A stretch of DNA of 36,730 bases from Sedimentisphaerales bacterium (GTDB taxonomy: Bacteria; Planctomycetota; Phycisphaerae; Sedimentisphaerales; SG8-4). The notes under the pieces were generated by a model. The model saw nothing but the letters and a program-made list of their open reading frames with translations, was not told where the DNA came from and searched no databases. Numbering within the stretch: position 1 is the stretch's first letter; every line of letters begins with the position of its first letter. Below, in pieces: positions 14,128 to 22,541 of this stretch. A program made the translations under genes and the position numbers. The stretch covers positions 1-36,730 of the forward strand of contig JAFGJR010000153.1 in the NCBI GenBank assembly GCA_016928975.1. Reading direction: 5' to 3'.

Positions 14128-16803
14128 TGCTGCATCGCTGTTCTGCGGGAGTCTCGCCCGCCACGTGGCGGCTTCGTCGGGTTTGGGCCAGGATTCGTAG
14201 AGGCGCACCAACTGGCGCAGCGAGTCAACTGTATGCGGATGTCCGGGGCCGAGCTTGGTCTCGCGACCGTCGTACGCGTCGAGCAGTAAGGGCTCTGCCT
14301 TCTCGTACTCTTCCATGGCGATATACAACAGGGCCAATTCATGCTTGGACTCAAAACATGCGGGGTGGTCGGGGCCCAGTTTGCGCTGTCTGCCGTCCAG
14401 GGCCCGGCGGAGTAGAGATGCCGCCTCCTCGTAGCGCTGCTGCTCGCGGCGAAGGACACCGAAATCGTTGGCGGTATCCAGCGCAGCGGGATGGCCGTCG
14501 TCCAGCTTCTCTTTTCGACTCTCCAACGCTTTCTCGAATAGACGCTGGGCCTCCTCGGAACGGCTCTGCACAGTGCATAGCTTGGCACGGGTATTCGTCA
14601 CCCTCAGTGTGGCCCAATTCTCCTCGCCCAGTATCTGGTTCGTGATCTTCCACGCCCTTGTCAACAATGGCTCTGCTTCATCGTACCTGCCCTGACTCAA
14701 GTACAACGTGCCACGCGCATGCAGACAGTCGGCGGTGATAAAATGCTCCTCACCCAGAATCTGCAGCGAGTTCTCTATCGCCTGGTCTAAGTATGATTCA
14801 GCCTCCTCGTATCGACCCTGAGCACAGCACAGCCAGCCAAGTCTACCCATCGTCTCCAAGGTCTGCGAATGCTGTTCACCCAGGACACGACGCTCACCAT
14901 CCAGTGCTTCGTGTAAAAGTGGCTCAGCCTCTGTGTAGCGGCCTTGCAGGCGGTATAGCTCACCTAAGCTGCTCATCAATAGCAACGTCTGCATATCCTG
15001 CTCGCCGCGCACGCGGCGGCTGAGTTCCAGCCCGCGGTTGAACATCCCCTCTGCCTGGTCATAGCGGCCCTGCAAACAGTGCGCCCACGCCAGCCCCTGT
15101 ATGAAAGTTGGTGAATACACATTCTCCTCGCCCAACACGCGGTGAAGAGTTGATAGTCCGTTGCGAAAGAGTTGCTCGGCCTCGTTGAAACGGCCCCGTG
15201 TACTGTACAACCAGCCGAGAATGGCCATACAATACAGCCTATCCTCATTGTCCTCGTCCAACATGGATTCCATGCCCTCCAGCGCCTCAGTCAATAGCGG
15301 CTCCGCCTCGCGGTAGCGGCTCTCCCACCAGTATACCCAGCCGACATCCCACATGGAGATAAGCGTAGCCTGGTGCCCAGCGCCAAGGTGAGCTTGATGA
15401 ATCTCGAGCGTTCGCTTGAACTGCCGTTCAGCCGCTTCGTACAGACCGAGGAATGTGTATGTGGCTCCCAGTTCCCGTCGGATCGATGCTTCCACAAGCG
15501 GCCTGTCCGTGAACTTTCCCTCAAGCTTCTCCGACACGGCATCGAGGATAGAGCGAGCAGTCACATCCCGGCCCCCGGTTCTCCATAGATCGAGCGACCA
15601 AAGGACGTCTTTCCGAAGGAAATCAGAGACGGCCTGCGCCTCAGCCCGCGCATGTTCGGCTTGAACGTACATCGCCGTAGTGGCGATGAGCCCAAGAACT
15701 AAGCTCACCACAGCAGCAACGACGGCCGACGACAGGGCCACATTTCGTCGCACGAACTTCTTGAGCCTGTACGCAACGGCCGGCGGCCCGGCGACCAAGG
15801 GGGTGCCCTTGAGGTAGTTGTCGATGTCCTGTGCGAGTTCGCCGGCGGAGCTGTAGCGCCGATCCGGGATACTGTCCAAAGCCTTAAGTAGCAGTGCCTC
15901 CAGATCCTTGTCGAGCCTTGGATTCAGCCTACGCGGGCGCCTGACTTCTTCTTCGGCTATCCGACGCAGCACTACCTGGCGAGATCCGGACAGATCGTGC
16001 GGGAACTCACCGGTCAGCAGGGCAAAGAGCATCACACCCAGGCTATACACATCGGTGCGCGTGTCCAGTTCGTCCAAACGGCCGGCTGCTTGCTCGGGAG
16101 ACATGTAGGCCGGCGTGCCGGCCGCTTCGCCATCTACCGATACGATAATGGCCAGATCGTCCGTGAGAAGGCTCTTGGCCAAGCCGAAATCCACGATGAA
16201 ATGTCTGCCATCCTCCATGACCACGATATTAGAAGGCTTGAGATCCCGATGAATGACGCCGTTCTGATGTGCATGCTGTACGGCCTGACAAATGGTCCGC
16301 ATCAGTTCGAGGATCTCGCGGTGAGTCAAACGGGCTTGTTCTACATACCGATCCAGATTCGTTCCTTCGATCAGGTCCATCGTGTAGAAATAGAGCCCTT
16401 GGTGAACGCCACTGTCGTGGACGCGCGCAATGTTCGGATGGCGCAGGCGCGCCGCCACCTCCACCTCCCTTTCGAAACGAGCGAGGGCCTTCCGTGAACT
16501 CGCTAGGCCTACATGTGGGACTTTCAGGGCGACCTCGCGATGGGTGCCGAGCTGAACTGCACGCCACACCTGGCCTTGTCCCGCTTCGCCGAGTTTGCCG
16601 AGGATCTTGTAGCCGTCGATTTCTGGGGGCGGAGCGGAGAAGCCGAACTCTTCCTCGGGTCCCATCGGTCTTGATGGGCGGGGCTCTCCCTCTTCAGTGA
16701 ACCTGGCGCCTTTGTCTTGGCTCATCGGCCCTTGGCCGACGCTTATTGAGAAGAGGCGGGCAAGTTGTTGCGGCCGCAATCCGTAGGTCGATTTCTTTCT
16801 CAT
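14122..16803 (-). CDS. Ser/Thr protein kinase with C-terminal TPR array
   Basis: 893 aa, membrane-spanning. A Hanks-type kinase domain occupies about 64-335, with P-loop LGEAGQGQVW, Lys94 in VALKV, the catalytic loop HRDLKPSN (Asp187), DFG at 205-207 and GTPAYMSPEQAAG. The second loop glycine is Ala, but all catalytic residues are kept. One membrane helix lies near 355-380 (AVVAAVVSLVLGLIATTAMYV region). Then come 10-11 TPR-like units of about 42 residues, each with a GRYxEAE core and LGEEH spacer (TPR_10/12 type). AAGGTGG precedes the ATG. It follows the sigma-factor gene by 96 bp on the same strand. Planctomycetes are known for pairing such kinases with ECF sigma factors, so it probably regulates that factor. 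Confidence 0.92.
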   Translation of the reverse strand: MRKKSTYGLRPQQLARLFSISVGQGPMSQDKGARFTEEGEPRPSRPMGPEEEFGFSAPPPEIDGYKILGKLGEAGQGQVWRAVQLGTHREVALKVPHVGLASSRKALARFEREVEVAARLRHPNIARVHDSGVHQGLYFYTMDLIEGTNLDRYVEQARLTHREILELMRTICQAVQHAHQNGVIHRDLKPSNIVVMEDGRHFIVDFGLAKSLLTDDLAIIVSVDGEAAGTPAYMSPEQAAGRLDELDTRTDVYSLGVMLFALLTGEFPHDLSGSRQVVLRRIAEEEVRRPRRLNPRLDKDLEALLLKALDSIPDRRYSSAGELAQDIDNYLKGTPLVAGPPAVAYRLKKFVRRNVALSSAVVAAVVSLVLGLIATTAMYVQAEHARAEAQAVSDFLRKDVLWSLDLWRTGGRDVTARSILDAVSEKLEGKFTDRPLVEASIRRELGATYTFLGLYEAAERQFKRTLEIHQAHLGAGHQATLISMWDVGWVYWWESRYREAEPLLTEALEGMESMLDEDNEDRLYCMAILGWLYSTRGRFNEAEQLFRNGLSTLHRVLGEENVYSPTFIQGLAWAHCLQGRYDQAEGMFNRGLELSRRVRGEQDMQTLLLMSSLGELYRLQGRYTEAEPLLHEALDGERRVLGEQHSQTLETMGRLGWLCCAQGRYEEAESYLDQAIENSLQILGEEHFITADCLHARGTLYLSQGRYDEAEPLLTRAWKITNQILGEENWATLRVTNTRAKLCTVQSRSEEAQRLFEKALESRKEKLDDGHPAALDTANDFGVLRREQQRYEEAASLLRRALDGRQRKLGPDHPACFESKHELALLYIAMEEYEKAEPLLLDAYDGRETKLGPGHPHTVDSLRQLVRLYESWPKPDEAATWRARLPQNSDAAE

Positions 16804-16899
16804 GAGGTTACCACCTTGACATAGGGCTCCACCCTGGACGCGGCGTATTCCAGGAGGCTAGAGGCGGAGCGTCGCCCTGCCCCTAGGAACATACGCAAC

Positions 16900-17676
16900 C
16901 TATGCCTTCCGCTGCGCAGTTTTCAGCAAGGCCTGCATGATTTCTCTTGTTTCTTCCTCGACCGTCGTCTCCGCACTCAGAACCTGGCGGAGATGGCGTC
17001 TGATGGCTGCTTGAAGGCGCCGGGTGACCGTGACCACCATATTGGATGCCGTTTTCGTGTTCTCCAGGCCATACTTTTCGCATATTTCTGCCAGCGAAGG
17101 GGGCTCGGTGTCCTGGGCTATAGGTTCAAGAACTCGGTCACGAAACACGTTCCAGTGTGCTGTCAGGCTGTGTTCGTCGCAGTCAGTCTCCACCTCCGCC
17201 AAAACCGTGTCAAGGAGAGCCGACACCCACGCATAGTCGAAAGACTCTTTAGCGGTCAGCCCACTGACTGGCCCGATCAACTCGGTTGGGTCGATACTTT
17301 CAAGGGCGACCAGCTTGCTCTTCGGTATCCGTTTCCGCGCAATCTCTTTGCGACGTACGCTCCTGACGTATCGCACCAGCGAGGTGAGCAGGAATCTGCG
17401 GAAGCTGCCCTTTGCTTGACTTGCCTGGTAAACCAGTCCTCGGCCCAGAACCACCTCCTCGAAGAAGCCCTGCGTCAGGTCTTTGGCCGGCTCGTTCCCA
17501 TAGCCTCTGTGGCGCAAGTAACAGTAGACGGGTTTCCAGTACTTCTTCAAGAGATCGTTAATGAGAGTCTCACGGTCCCCCTGGCCACCGGTCGCGATCT
17601 CTTCGATGGCGCTCCATTGCGTCGTGTGAAATGCCCTCTCGGCTCCGCCTATGCTTGTGTCGTCACGGCGTCTCAT
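16900..17676 (-). CDS. ECF-type RNA polymerase sigma factor (planctomycete kinase-linked type)
   Basis: 258 aa. The start GGAERAFHTTQWSAIEEI is a planctomycete sigma hallmark. Region 2 is at about 45-110 (LLKKYWKPVYCYLRHRGYG, then DLTQGFFEEVVL, then SFRRFLLTSLVRYV). Region 4 is at about 185-235 (LAEICEKYGL, then TVTRRLQAAIRRHLR). A C-terminal extension of roughly 20 residues (EEETREIMQALLKTAQRKA) follows. The middle is longer than in classic ECF factors. No anti-sigma factor gene is adjacent. The next gene is a TPR kinase, which probably takes that role through phosphorylation (inference from known genetic linkage in the phylum). Confidence 0.88.
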   Translation of the reverse strand: MRRRDDTSIGGAERAFHTTQWSAIEEIATGGQGDRETLINDLLKKYWKPVYCYLRHRGYGNEPAKDLTQGFFEEVVLGRGLVYQASQAKGSFRRFLLTSLVRYVRSVRRKEIARKRIPKSKLVALESIDPTELIGPVSGLTAKESFDYAWVSALLDTVLAEVETDCDEHSLTAHWNVFRDRVLEPIAQDTEPPSLAEICEKYGLENTKTASNMVVTVTRRLQAAIRRHLRQVLSAETTVEEETREIMQALLKTAQRKA

Positions 17677-17972
17677 GGCGTGTGCACCTTTACCTTATGA
17701 TCCATCGTGTGGCGTCAAAACGACGTCGGCGCCTCGGAGCCGACCGGTTACCGCACCTTGGCCACTAGACCCGACCCCTATTGTACCGGATCGGAGCCAC
17801 GCGGAGAAGTAGAAGGTATGCATTCGTACGGAGATTTGTGGACGGACCGATTATTTGCGCAGCCGCGGGAATTCCCTGCGTAGGAAGACTATAGAGACCT
17901 TCATCGCCAACGAGGCGTGCCAGAAGGCTCGCTGACTGGAATCTTGCCTTTGGGCAGAAGGGATGGTGTAGT
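17677..17972. other. Divergent intergenic region
   Basis: The region separates the leftward sigma-kinase unit from the rightward secreted-protein gene and must hold promoters for both. I see TTGACG near 17716 on the minus strand, but no convincing -10 partner, and nothing near consensus on the plus strand. One may depend on the ECF factor encoded next to it, whose target motif I cannot predict. Confidence 0.4.
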
Positions 17973-19631
17973 ATGAAATGGTCAAGAGGCTACAGAAGTG
18001 GGCTGGTGTTGGCTGGATTCTCTGCTGCCATCTTAATGGGCGAAGCGAGTGCGAACGCGGATTTTACCATCGGTATTCCCACTAAGGTGTCCAATGTCAA
18101 CATTTCATCGGTTGAGGTTGCCAATCCAGAGATTTCGTCCGATGGACTGACGCTCTACTTCAGTCCCGGGCCGAGTGCTGGATACGGTAGTTCGGACATT
18201 TGGATGTCGACGCGCGAAGCGACAGACGAAGATTGGAGTGTCCCGGTAAATCTTGGCCCACCCATCAACAGTTCGGCTTGTGAGGATCAGCCGAGCATAT
18301 CGGCCGACGGCCTGGAGCTGTACTTTGCCGATGGCTCTTACTCGACACAGGGGCCCTACCGGCCTGGCGGGTATGGGGGTTCTGACCTCTGGGTGTCGAG
18401 GCGGGCCACAACCAATGATTCTTGGGGTGAACCTGTCAATCTGGGCCCGATCGTGAACAGCTCGGCCTCAGAGAGTGATCCGGAGATCTCGGCTGATGGG
18501 CTCTCGCTTTTCTTTCAGTCCGATTGTCCCGGTGGATATGGCTACCCGGATCTATGGGTAACAAGACGACTCTCGAAAGACAGCCCGTGGGAGAAACCTG
18601 TGAATCTTGGCCCAACTCTCAACGCCGGGCATTACGACGGCGACCCGGAGATTTCACCCGATGGTCTATCGCTGTTCTTGTGTATATATGGCCGCGTAGG
18701 TGGATATGGCGGTGTTGACCTCTGGGTGTCGAGGCGGGCCACACCCCATGATCCCTGGGCTGATCCTGTCAATCTGGGTCCGATTGTCAATGGTGCCTTT
18801 GGCGACAGTGATCCTTCCATCTCGGCCGATGGCTCTGTACTCTACTTCAGCTCCAACCGGTCCGGCTTGTGGGAAATATGGCAGGCGCCAATCGGTCCCA
18901 TCGTGGACTTCAACGGCGATGGCACGGTCGACGGCTTCGAAGTCAAGGCAATGGCCAATCATTGGGGCACGGACGACACCCTGTATGACATTGGCCCAAT
19001 GCCGTGGGGGGACGGTATCGTCGATGCTCATGACCTAATCGCCCTGGCCAAATACATAGGGGCGGAGGTGGACGATCCGACGCTGGTGGCCCATTGGCGA
19101 CTGGATGAGACAGACGGCACCACTGTCTGTGACAGTATCGGTAGTCACCATGGGATGGTGATCGGCGTCCCGGTCTGGTGGCCAGAGGGGGGACGAGTGG
19201 ACGGCGCACTGGAGTTGAGCGGCATGACCTTCATCATGGCCAGTTTTGTCCTGAATCCAGCGGACGGCCCCTTTAGTGTGCTGGCCTGGGTCAAGGGCGG
19301 ACAGCCCGGGCAAGGGATCATTGCGCAGCAGGGTGGCGTCGACTGGCTGCACGTGGATGCCGCGCAAGGAAACCTGACGACCGAGTTGAGTCGCTCGCTC
19401 TGTTCCCAGATCGTGATTACCGACGGCAATTGGCATCGCGTCGGTGTCACATGGGATGGCTCCGCCTGCCAGCTTTACGTGGACGATGTCCTTGAAGCGG
19501 AGAGCACAGAGGGCGAATTGGCGAGCTCGACCGACGGCATCGTCATCGGGTGCCGAAAGACCGTGGCGGGCACGTTCTTCACCGGCCTGATCGACGACGT
19601 ACGAATCTACAACCGTGCGGTCAAGCCGTAG
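17973..19631 (+). CDS. Secreted PD40-repeat, dockerin-like and LamG protein
   Basis: 552 aa. The signal peptide ends near ASANA (residues about 1-28). About five PD40/WD40-like beta-propeller units follow, each with PEISxDGLxLYF, YGGSDLWVSRRAT and PVNLGPxVN (residues 45-310). A dockerin-like Ca-binding pair comes next (DFNGDGTVDGFEVKAMA, then GDGIVDAHDLIALAKYIG, residues 312-365), followed by a LamG/concanavalin-like domain (LVAHWRLDETDGTTVCDSIG to GLIDDVRIYNRAVKP, residues 375-552). Such modular proteins are common on planctomycete cell surfaces. Dockerins here usually do not mean a cellulosome. The ligand is unknown. It is divergent from the sigma-kinase unit, so it is a possible target of that factor. 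Confidence 0.85.
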   Translation: MKWSRGYRSGLVLAGFSAAILMGEASANADFTIGIPTKVSNVNISSVEVANPEISSDGLTLYFSPGPSAGYGSSDIWMSTREATDEDWSVPVNLGPPINSSACEDQPSISADGLELYFADGSYSTQGPYRPGGYGGSDLWVSRRATTNDSWGEPVNLGPIVNSSASESDPEISADGLSLFFQSDCPGGYGYPDLWVTRRLSKDSPWEKPVNLGPTLNAGHYDGDPEISPDGLSLFLCIYGRVGGYGGVDLWVSRRATPHDPWADPVNLGPIVNGAFGDSDPSISADGSVLYFSSNRSGLWEIWQAPIGPIVDFNGDGTVDGFEVKAMANHWGTDDTLYDIGPMPWGDGIVDAHDLIALAKYIGAEVDDPTLVAHWRLDETDGTTVCDSIGSHHGMVIGVPVWWPEGGRVDGALELSGMTFIMASFVLNPADGPFSVLAWVKGGQPGQGIIAQQGGVDWLHVDAAQGNLTTELSRSLCSQIVITDGNWHRVGVTWDGSACQLYVDDVLEAESTEGELASSTDGIVIGCRKTVAGTFFTGLIDDVRIYNRAVKP

Positions 19632-19658
19632 CCAGGATTGGCCACACGCCAAACCTAC

Positions 19659-19695
19659 AGGGGCCGGCAGGCAACGAAGCCTCCGGCCCTATTCT
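19659..19695. repeat. GGGCCGGC hairpin repeat, copy 2
   Basis: GGGCCGG and CCGGCCC, with inner AGGC and GCCT, form a hairpin around AACGA, followed by TATTCT. It is nearly the same as 14094-14127 and lies 28 bp after the stop of the secreted protein gene. Confidence 0.75.
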
Positions 19696-19975
19696 CATAA
19701 CCCGGGTAGTGTACCGTACCGAGCTCTTACCAGGATACCACACCAGGGCGGGACGGCCAAAGACACTAATCGCCCATCGGCAATCCCTATCCATCGGCTC
19801 CGGCGGCGGGACAGGCGACTGGAAGTCTCGGTTTCGCATGACCTTCGCGGGATTGTCGGCGTGTGCCTGGAATTCGTGGAACAATCCCCCATCCGCGAGC
19901 GTCTATTGTATATGGTCGTCAGACCATGTTTCATCGTGCGGCCTCGCACGCTGGCGGACCTTGCGGCCGGGCCGT

Positions 19976-20533
19976 GCGAAACAAAGCCAATTGGGGGAAG
20001 TCTGATGTTTGCGGTTCGAGGTGTGAAGTGGGCGAAACAAAGCCAATTGACGCTGAAGTGCTGGGTGGCACGGGAGTTATGAGAGAACCGGCCGGCAATG
20101 GCGAAGGTGCGCATGGCACACCCTGCGAGGGGTGGGCGAGACAAACAAAGCCAATTGGGGAGGTGGCAGGTAGCACCGCCGCCTTCGGGGGCGATCCCAG
20201 CCGAGGGCGGCTGGGCTACATGAGGGATGGGCCGCCGTGCGAAACAAAGCCAATGCAAGGGAGTTTCAAGTGTAAGGCCAGAGGACGACATGCCTTGATT
20301 TCAAACCTCAAACTCCGCACTTCAAACTACCCGCGAAACGCCTTGGGGTGCCACTACGAACGAGACCGATGCCGACAAACAAACCCAATTGGCGGGTGGG
20401 CGGGATATCCCAGAACCCCACTATGCTATGGTTCCAGGTTTTCAGATCCAACGCCGGCTGTGCAAACAAACCCAATTTGGAGGGTCTATCGACGGGCAGT
20501 GGGGGCACTTGTCGTACAAACAAAGCCAAATTG
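19976..20533 (+). repeat. Repeat island 1: seven copies of GCGAAACAAAGCCAATTGG
   Basis: Copies start near 19976, 20032, 20141, 20239, 20375, 20461 and 20515, all in the same direction. The first two match the core exactly over 18-19 bases, the third carries a short insertion before the core, and the last four vary (CCAATG, ACCCAATT, CCAAATTG). Spacers are unique and irregular (about 55-135 bp), so this is not a CRISPR. The island fills the gap between the secreted-protein gene and the convergent 174-aa gene. Open frames through it repeat peptides such as NKANW, KQSQL and TKPIG and should not be taken as proteins. A CTTCAAAC-rich stretch is included at 20297-20333. Confidence 0.92.
20168..20222 (+). 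repeat. GC-rich element of about 55 bp, copy in island 1
   Basis: It runs from CAGGTAGCACC to GGGCTACATG, with an inner GGGGGCGATCCCAGCCG. The reverse complement of 35525-35580 is nearly the same. In the other strand it translates as AQPPSAGIAPEGGGAT, a peptide I recall from many spurious planctomycete ORFs. Confidence 0.85.
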
Positions 20534-20562
20534 CCGAGCGGGATGGGGCTTGGGGCTGCCGC

Positions 20563-21087
20563 TCAGTCGGAGGTTCCGCGGCGGCAGACGATCTCCTCGA
20601 TGGCGCAGGCGACGACGTAGTCGGGCAGTTTCTGGAGTGTGGGTTGCGGGAGATAGGTGTCGATGATGCTTCGGTCGGGAAAGGCGCCGGCGCGACGGAT
20701 CAATTCCTCGGCCAGATGCGGCAATGTCTCGTCCGACACAGTCCGAGTGGCGAGGGAGCGGGCGGTCGCCACAAGCAGAGCGAATTCGGGCCGGCTGTTG
20801 TACCAGTTGAGTTGGAACTCCAGCTCAGCGGCGGTGCGAGACGGAGCTGTGCCGAAAGTGTACTGAATGCCAATCGGGTTGTAGCTTTCCAGTCGCTCGT
20901 CGAGGAAGGCAACGCAGGCTTCACGATACGCGGGCAGCTTGTCCTCGTCCATGTCCGCGAAGCCCTGCCGCGTCACCTCTGTAGCCAGCAGCTCCTCCAT
21001 CCGCGACAGCAGATCGGCGCGACGCGCCTCCATGAGCTCGTACAATCGCTCGTAGTACGCCTTCAGGACGACGGAAGCAGGAGTCAC
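20563..21087 (-). CDS. Uncharacterised 174-aa protein coupled to the histidine kinase
   Basis: I do not recognise this protein. It is soluble, mostly helical and acidic-to-neutral, with no signal peptide, no membrane helix and no clustered metal ligands. Notable stretches are VLKAYYERLYELMEARRADL at the start, QLNWYNSRPEFALLV in the middle and KLPDYVVACAIEEIVCRR at the end. The GTG start at 21087 overlaps the TGA of the kinase gene by 4 bp (GTGA), so it is translated with the kinase and is probably a partner of the two-component pair or of the hydrogenase region. Confidence 0.8.
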   Translation of the reverse strand: MTPASVVLKAYYERLYELMEARRADLLSRMEELLATEVTRQGFADMDEDKLPAYREACVAFLDERLESYNPIGIQYTFGTAPSRTAAELEFQLNWYNSRPEFALLVATARSLATRTVSDETLPHLAEELIRRAGAFPDRSIIDTYLPQPTLQKLPDYVVACAIEEIVCRRGTSD

Positions 21088-22454
21088 GGAGATCCCCTTG
21101 CAGTCTGGCCGGCGGGCAGGGTGAAGGTGAACGTGCTGCCGCCGGTGGGGTTGTTCTCCGCCCGGATTCGTCCGCCGTGCCGCTCGATGACCTGTTTGGC
21201 AAAAGCGAGCCCCAGGCCCGTGCCGTCCCGCTCTGTGGCCCGCGCGTTGTCGGCGCGGTAGAACTCCTCGAAGATATGTGTCAAGTCAGCAGGGGGCACG
21301 CCGATGCCCGTATCGGTGATGCTGACCCGGACGAACGAGCCGTCTTGCCTGGCGTCGATGGCCACCCGTCCGCCGGCGGGAGTGTACCTGACGGCGTTGA
21401 GCAGGATGTTCGCGATCGTCTCTTCGATGAGGACGCCCTCCCCACGGATCATGTCGATCGCCGGATCGATTTGATGATGCAGAGCAATGGATTTGCTGTG
21501 TGCCCGGTTCTGCACCAGGGCCAGGACGCTCAGGAGAGTCTTGCGCAGCGAGAATTCCTCCATCTCGAACCGCCCGGTGAGCTTCATTCGGGTCAGGGTC
21601 AACAGGGCGGTGACGAACTCCATGCACTTGATCGTGCGGCGGTGGGCACGGCCGACCATGTCTTTCTGCTTTTCGTTGAGCGGCCCGACCAGCTCGCTGA
21701 GGACAGTCTCCAGACAGCTCTGCACCGCCGCCAGATGTCCCTTGATGTCGTGAGTCACGCGAAGGACGTATTCGTTCTTGACGTGGTCTTTCTCTTCGAG
21801 CTGCGCGTTGGCTCTCTGCAGGTCCTCCTGCTGCCGGCGAAGCTGCTCGCTGATCGACGTGGTCATGTAGACGACGAGGTACAGCGTAACGGAAAAGACG
21901 AAAAGGAAACCGAAGAGGAACGTCCTGTCGCGGTACAGTTGGTGTCCGGCAAAGCCCGTCAATCCATAATGGGGGAGGATCCCAGCGCCTTCGAGGATCA
22001 CGATTCCGCTGAACAGAAATACCGCCAGTGTCGCCTGGAGATAGCTCTGCCGCTTGGACCGCAGAATGCTGGCGATGATCATGTGGAAGACGAAGAAAAA
22101 GGAGAAGGGGTTCTCGACGCCGCCGGAGAAATGCAGAATGGCCGCCAGGATGAGCAGGTCGCCGGAGATCTGAAACGTGACGCTCCCCTCGACGAGAGGG
22201 GTGGCAGTCGTTGAGGGGGTGTCTGTGCCCCGCGTCTGGGCGCCGGTCCAACGGCGCAGCAGGATGTAGAGAACGAGGTTGTAAATGAGCAGCAGAGCCG
22301 AGAGGGCGTAAAGGGTCGGCGCAGGAAGCTGCACGCCCATGAACTTGTAGGAAACGAACGTTGCGGCGGCCAAAGTAGCGATCGCCACCCACCGCAGCAT
22401 GATGAGCCAGTACGCCCTCTGGATCAGGCTGGGACTCTTCAGGAGGTTTTCCAT
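21084..22454 (-). CDS. Membrane sensor histidine kinase, RegB/PrrB-like N-terminus
   Basis: 456 aa. About six membrane helices lie in residues 15-200. They include the segment SGGVENPFSFFFVFHMI (110-126), which resembles the NPF motif of the RegB/PrrB/ActS redox kinases. A short coiled coil (203-228) leads to the H-box RVTHDIKGHL with phosphoacceptor His235. The ATPase domain has N-box NILLNAVRYTPAGG, G1 DTGIGV and G2 GTGLGLAF, all intact. Cys277 lies 42 residues after the His, close to where RegB has its redox-active Cys; whether it is equivalent is inference. The gene follows a receiver-only response regulator and lies downstream of the hydrogenase genes on the same strand. Confidence 0.88.
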   Translation of the reverse strand: MENLLKSPSLIQRAYWLIMLRWVAIATLAAATFVSYKFMGVQLPAPTLYALSALLLIYNLVLYILLRRWTGAQTRGTDTPSTTATPLVEGSVTFQISGDLLILAAILHFSGGVENPFSFFFVFHMIIASILRSKRQSYLQATLAVFLFSGIVILEGAGILPHYGLTGFAGHQLYRDRTFLFGFLFVFSVTLYLVVYMTTSISEQLRRQQEDLQRANAQLEEKDHVKNEYVLRVTHDIKGHLAAVQSCLETVLSELVGPLNEKQKDMVGRAHRRTIKCMEFVTALLTLTRMKLTGRFEMEEFSLRKTLLSVLALVQNRAHSKSIALHHQIDPAIDMIRGEGVLIEETIANILLNAVRYTPAGGRVAIDARQDGSFVRVSITDTGIGVPPADLTHIFEEFYRADNARATERDGTGLGLAFAKQVIERHGGRIRAENNPTGGSTFTFTLPAGQTARGSP

Positions 22455-22467
22455 CTGGGAGTTACCG

Positions 22468-22523
22468 TTTACGATTTACGATTGTGGGCCGGCAGATCCG
22501 AATCGCAAATCGTAATTCGTAAA
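22468..22523. repeat. TTTACGATT-type inverted repeat between regulator and kinase genes
   Basis: The arms 22468-22483 and 22508-22523 pair at 15 of 16 positions around a GC-rich loop. It fills most of the 87-bp gap between two genes that should be co-transcribed. Confidence 0.75.
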
Positions 22524-22541
22524 TCATCGATCTGTCACGTT

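Noticed and set aside
17973..19631. Cellulosome component because of the dockerin-like motif
   Set aside because: No cohesin or glycoside hydrolase is in the window, and dockerin-like Ca loops are common in planctomycete surface proteins.
19976..20533. CRISPR array
   Set aside because: The repeat is only about 19 bp, spacer lengths vary from about 35 to 117 bp, one spacer itself contains another repeat, and no cas gene is present.
19695..20666. Several ORFs of 155-290 aa through repeat island 1
   Set aside because: They consist of translated repeats (NKANW, KQSQL, TKPIG, AQPPSAGIAP) in different frames, with no conserved start or ribosome site.
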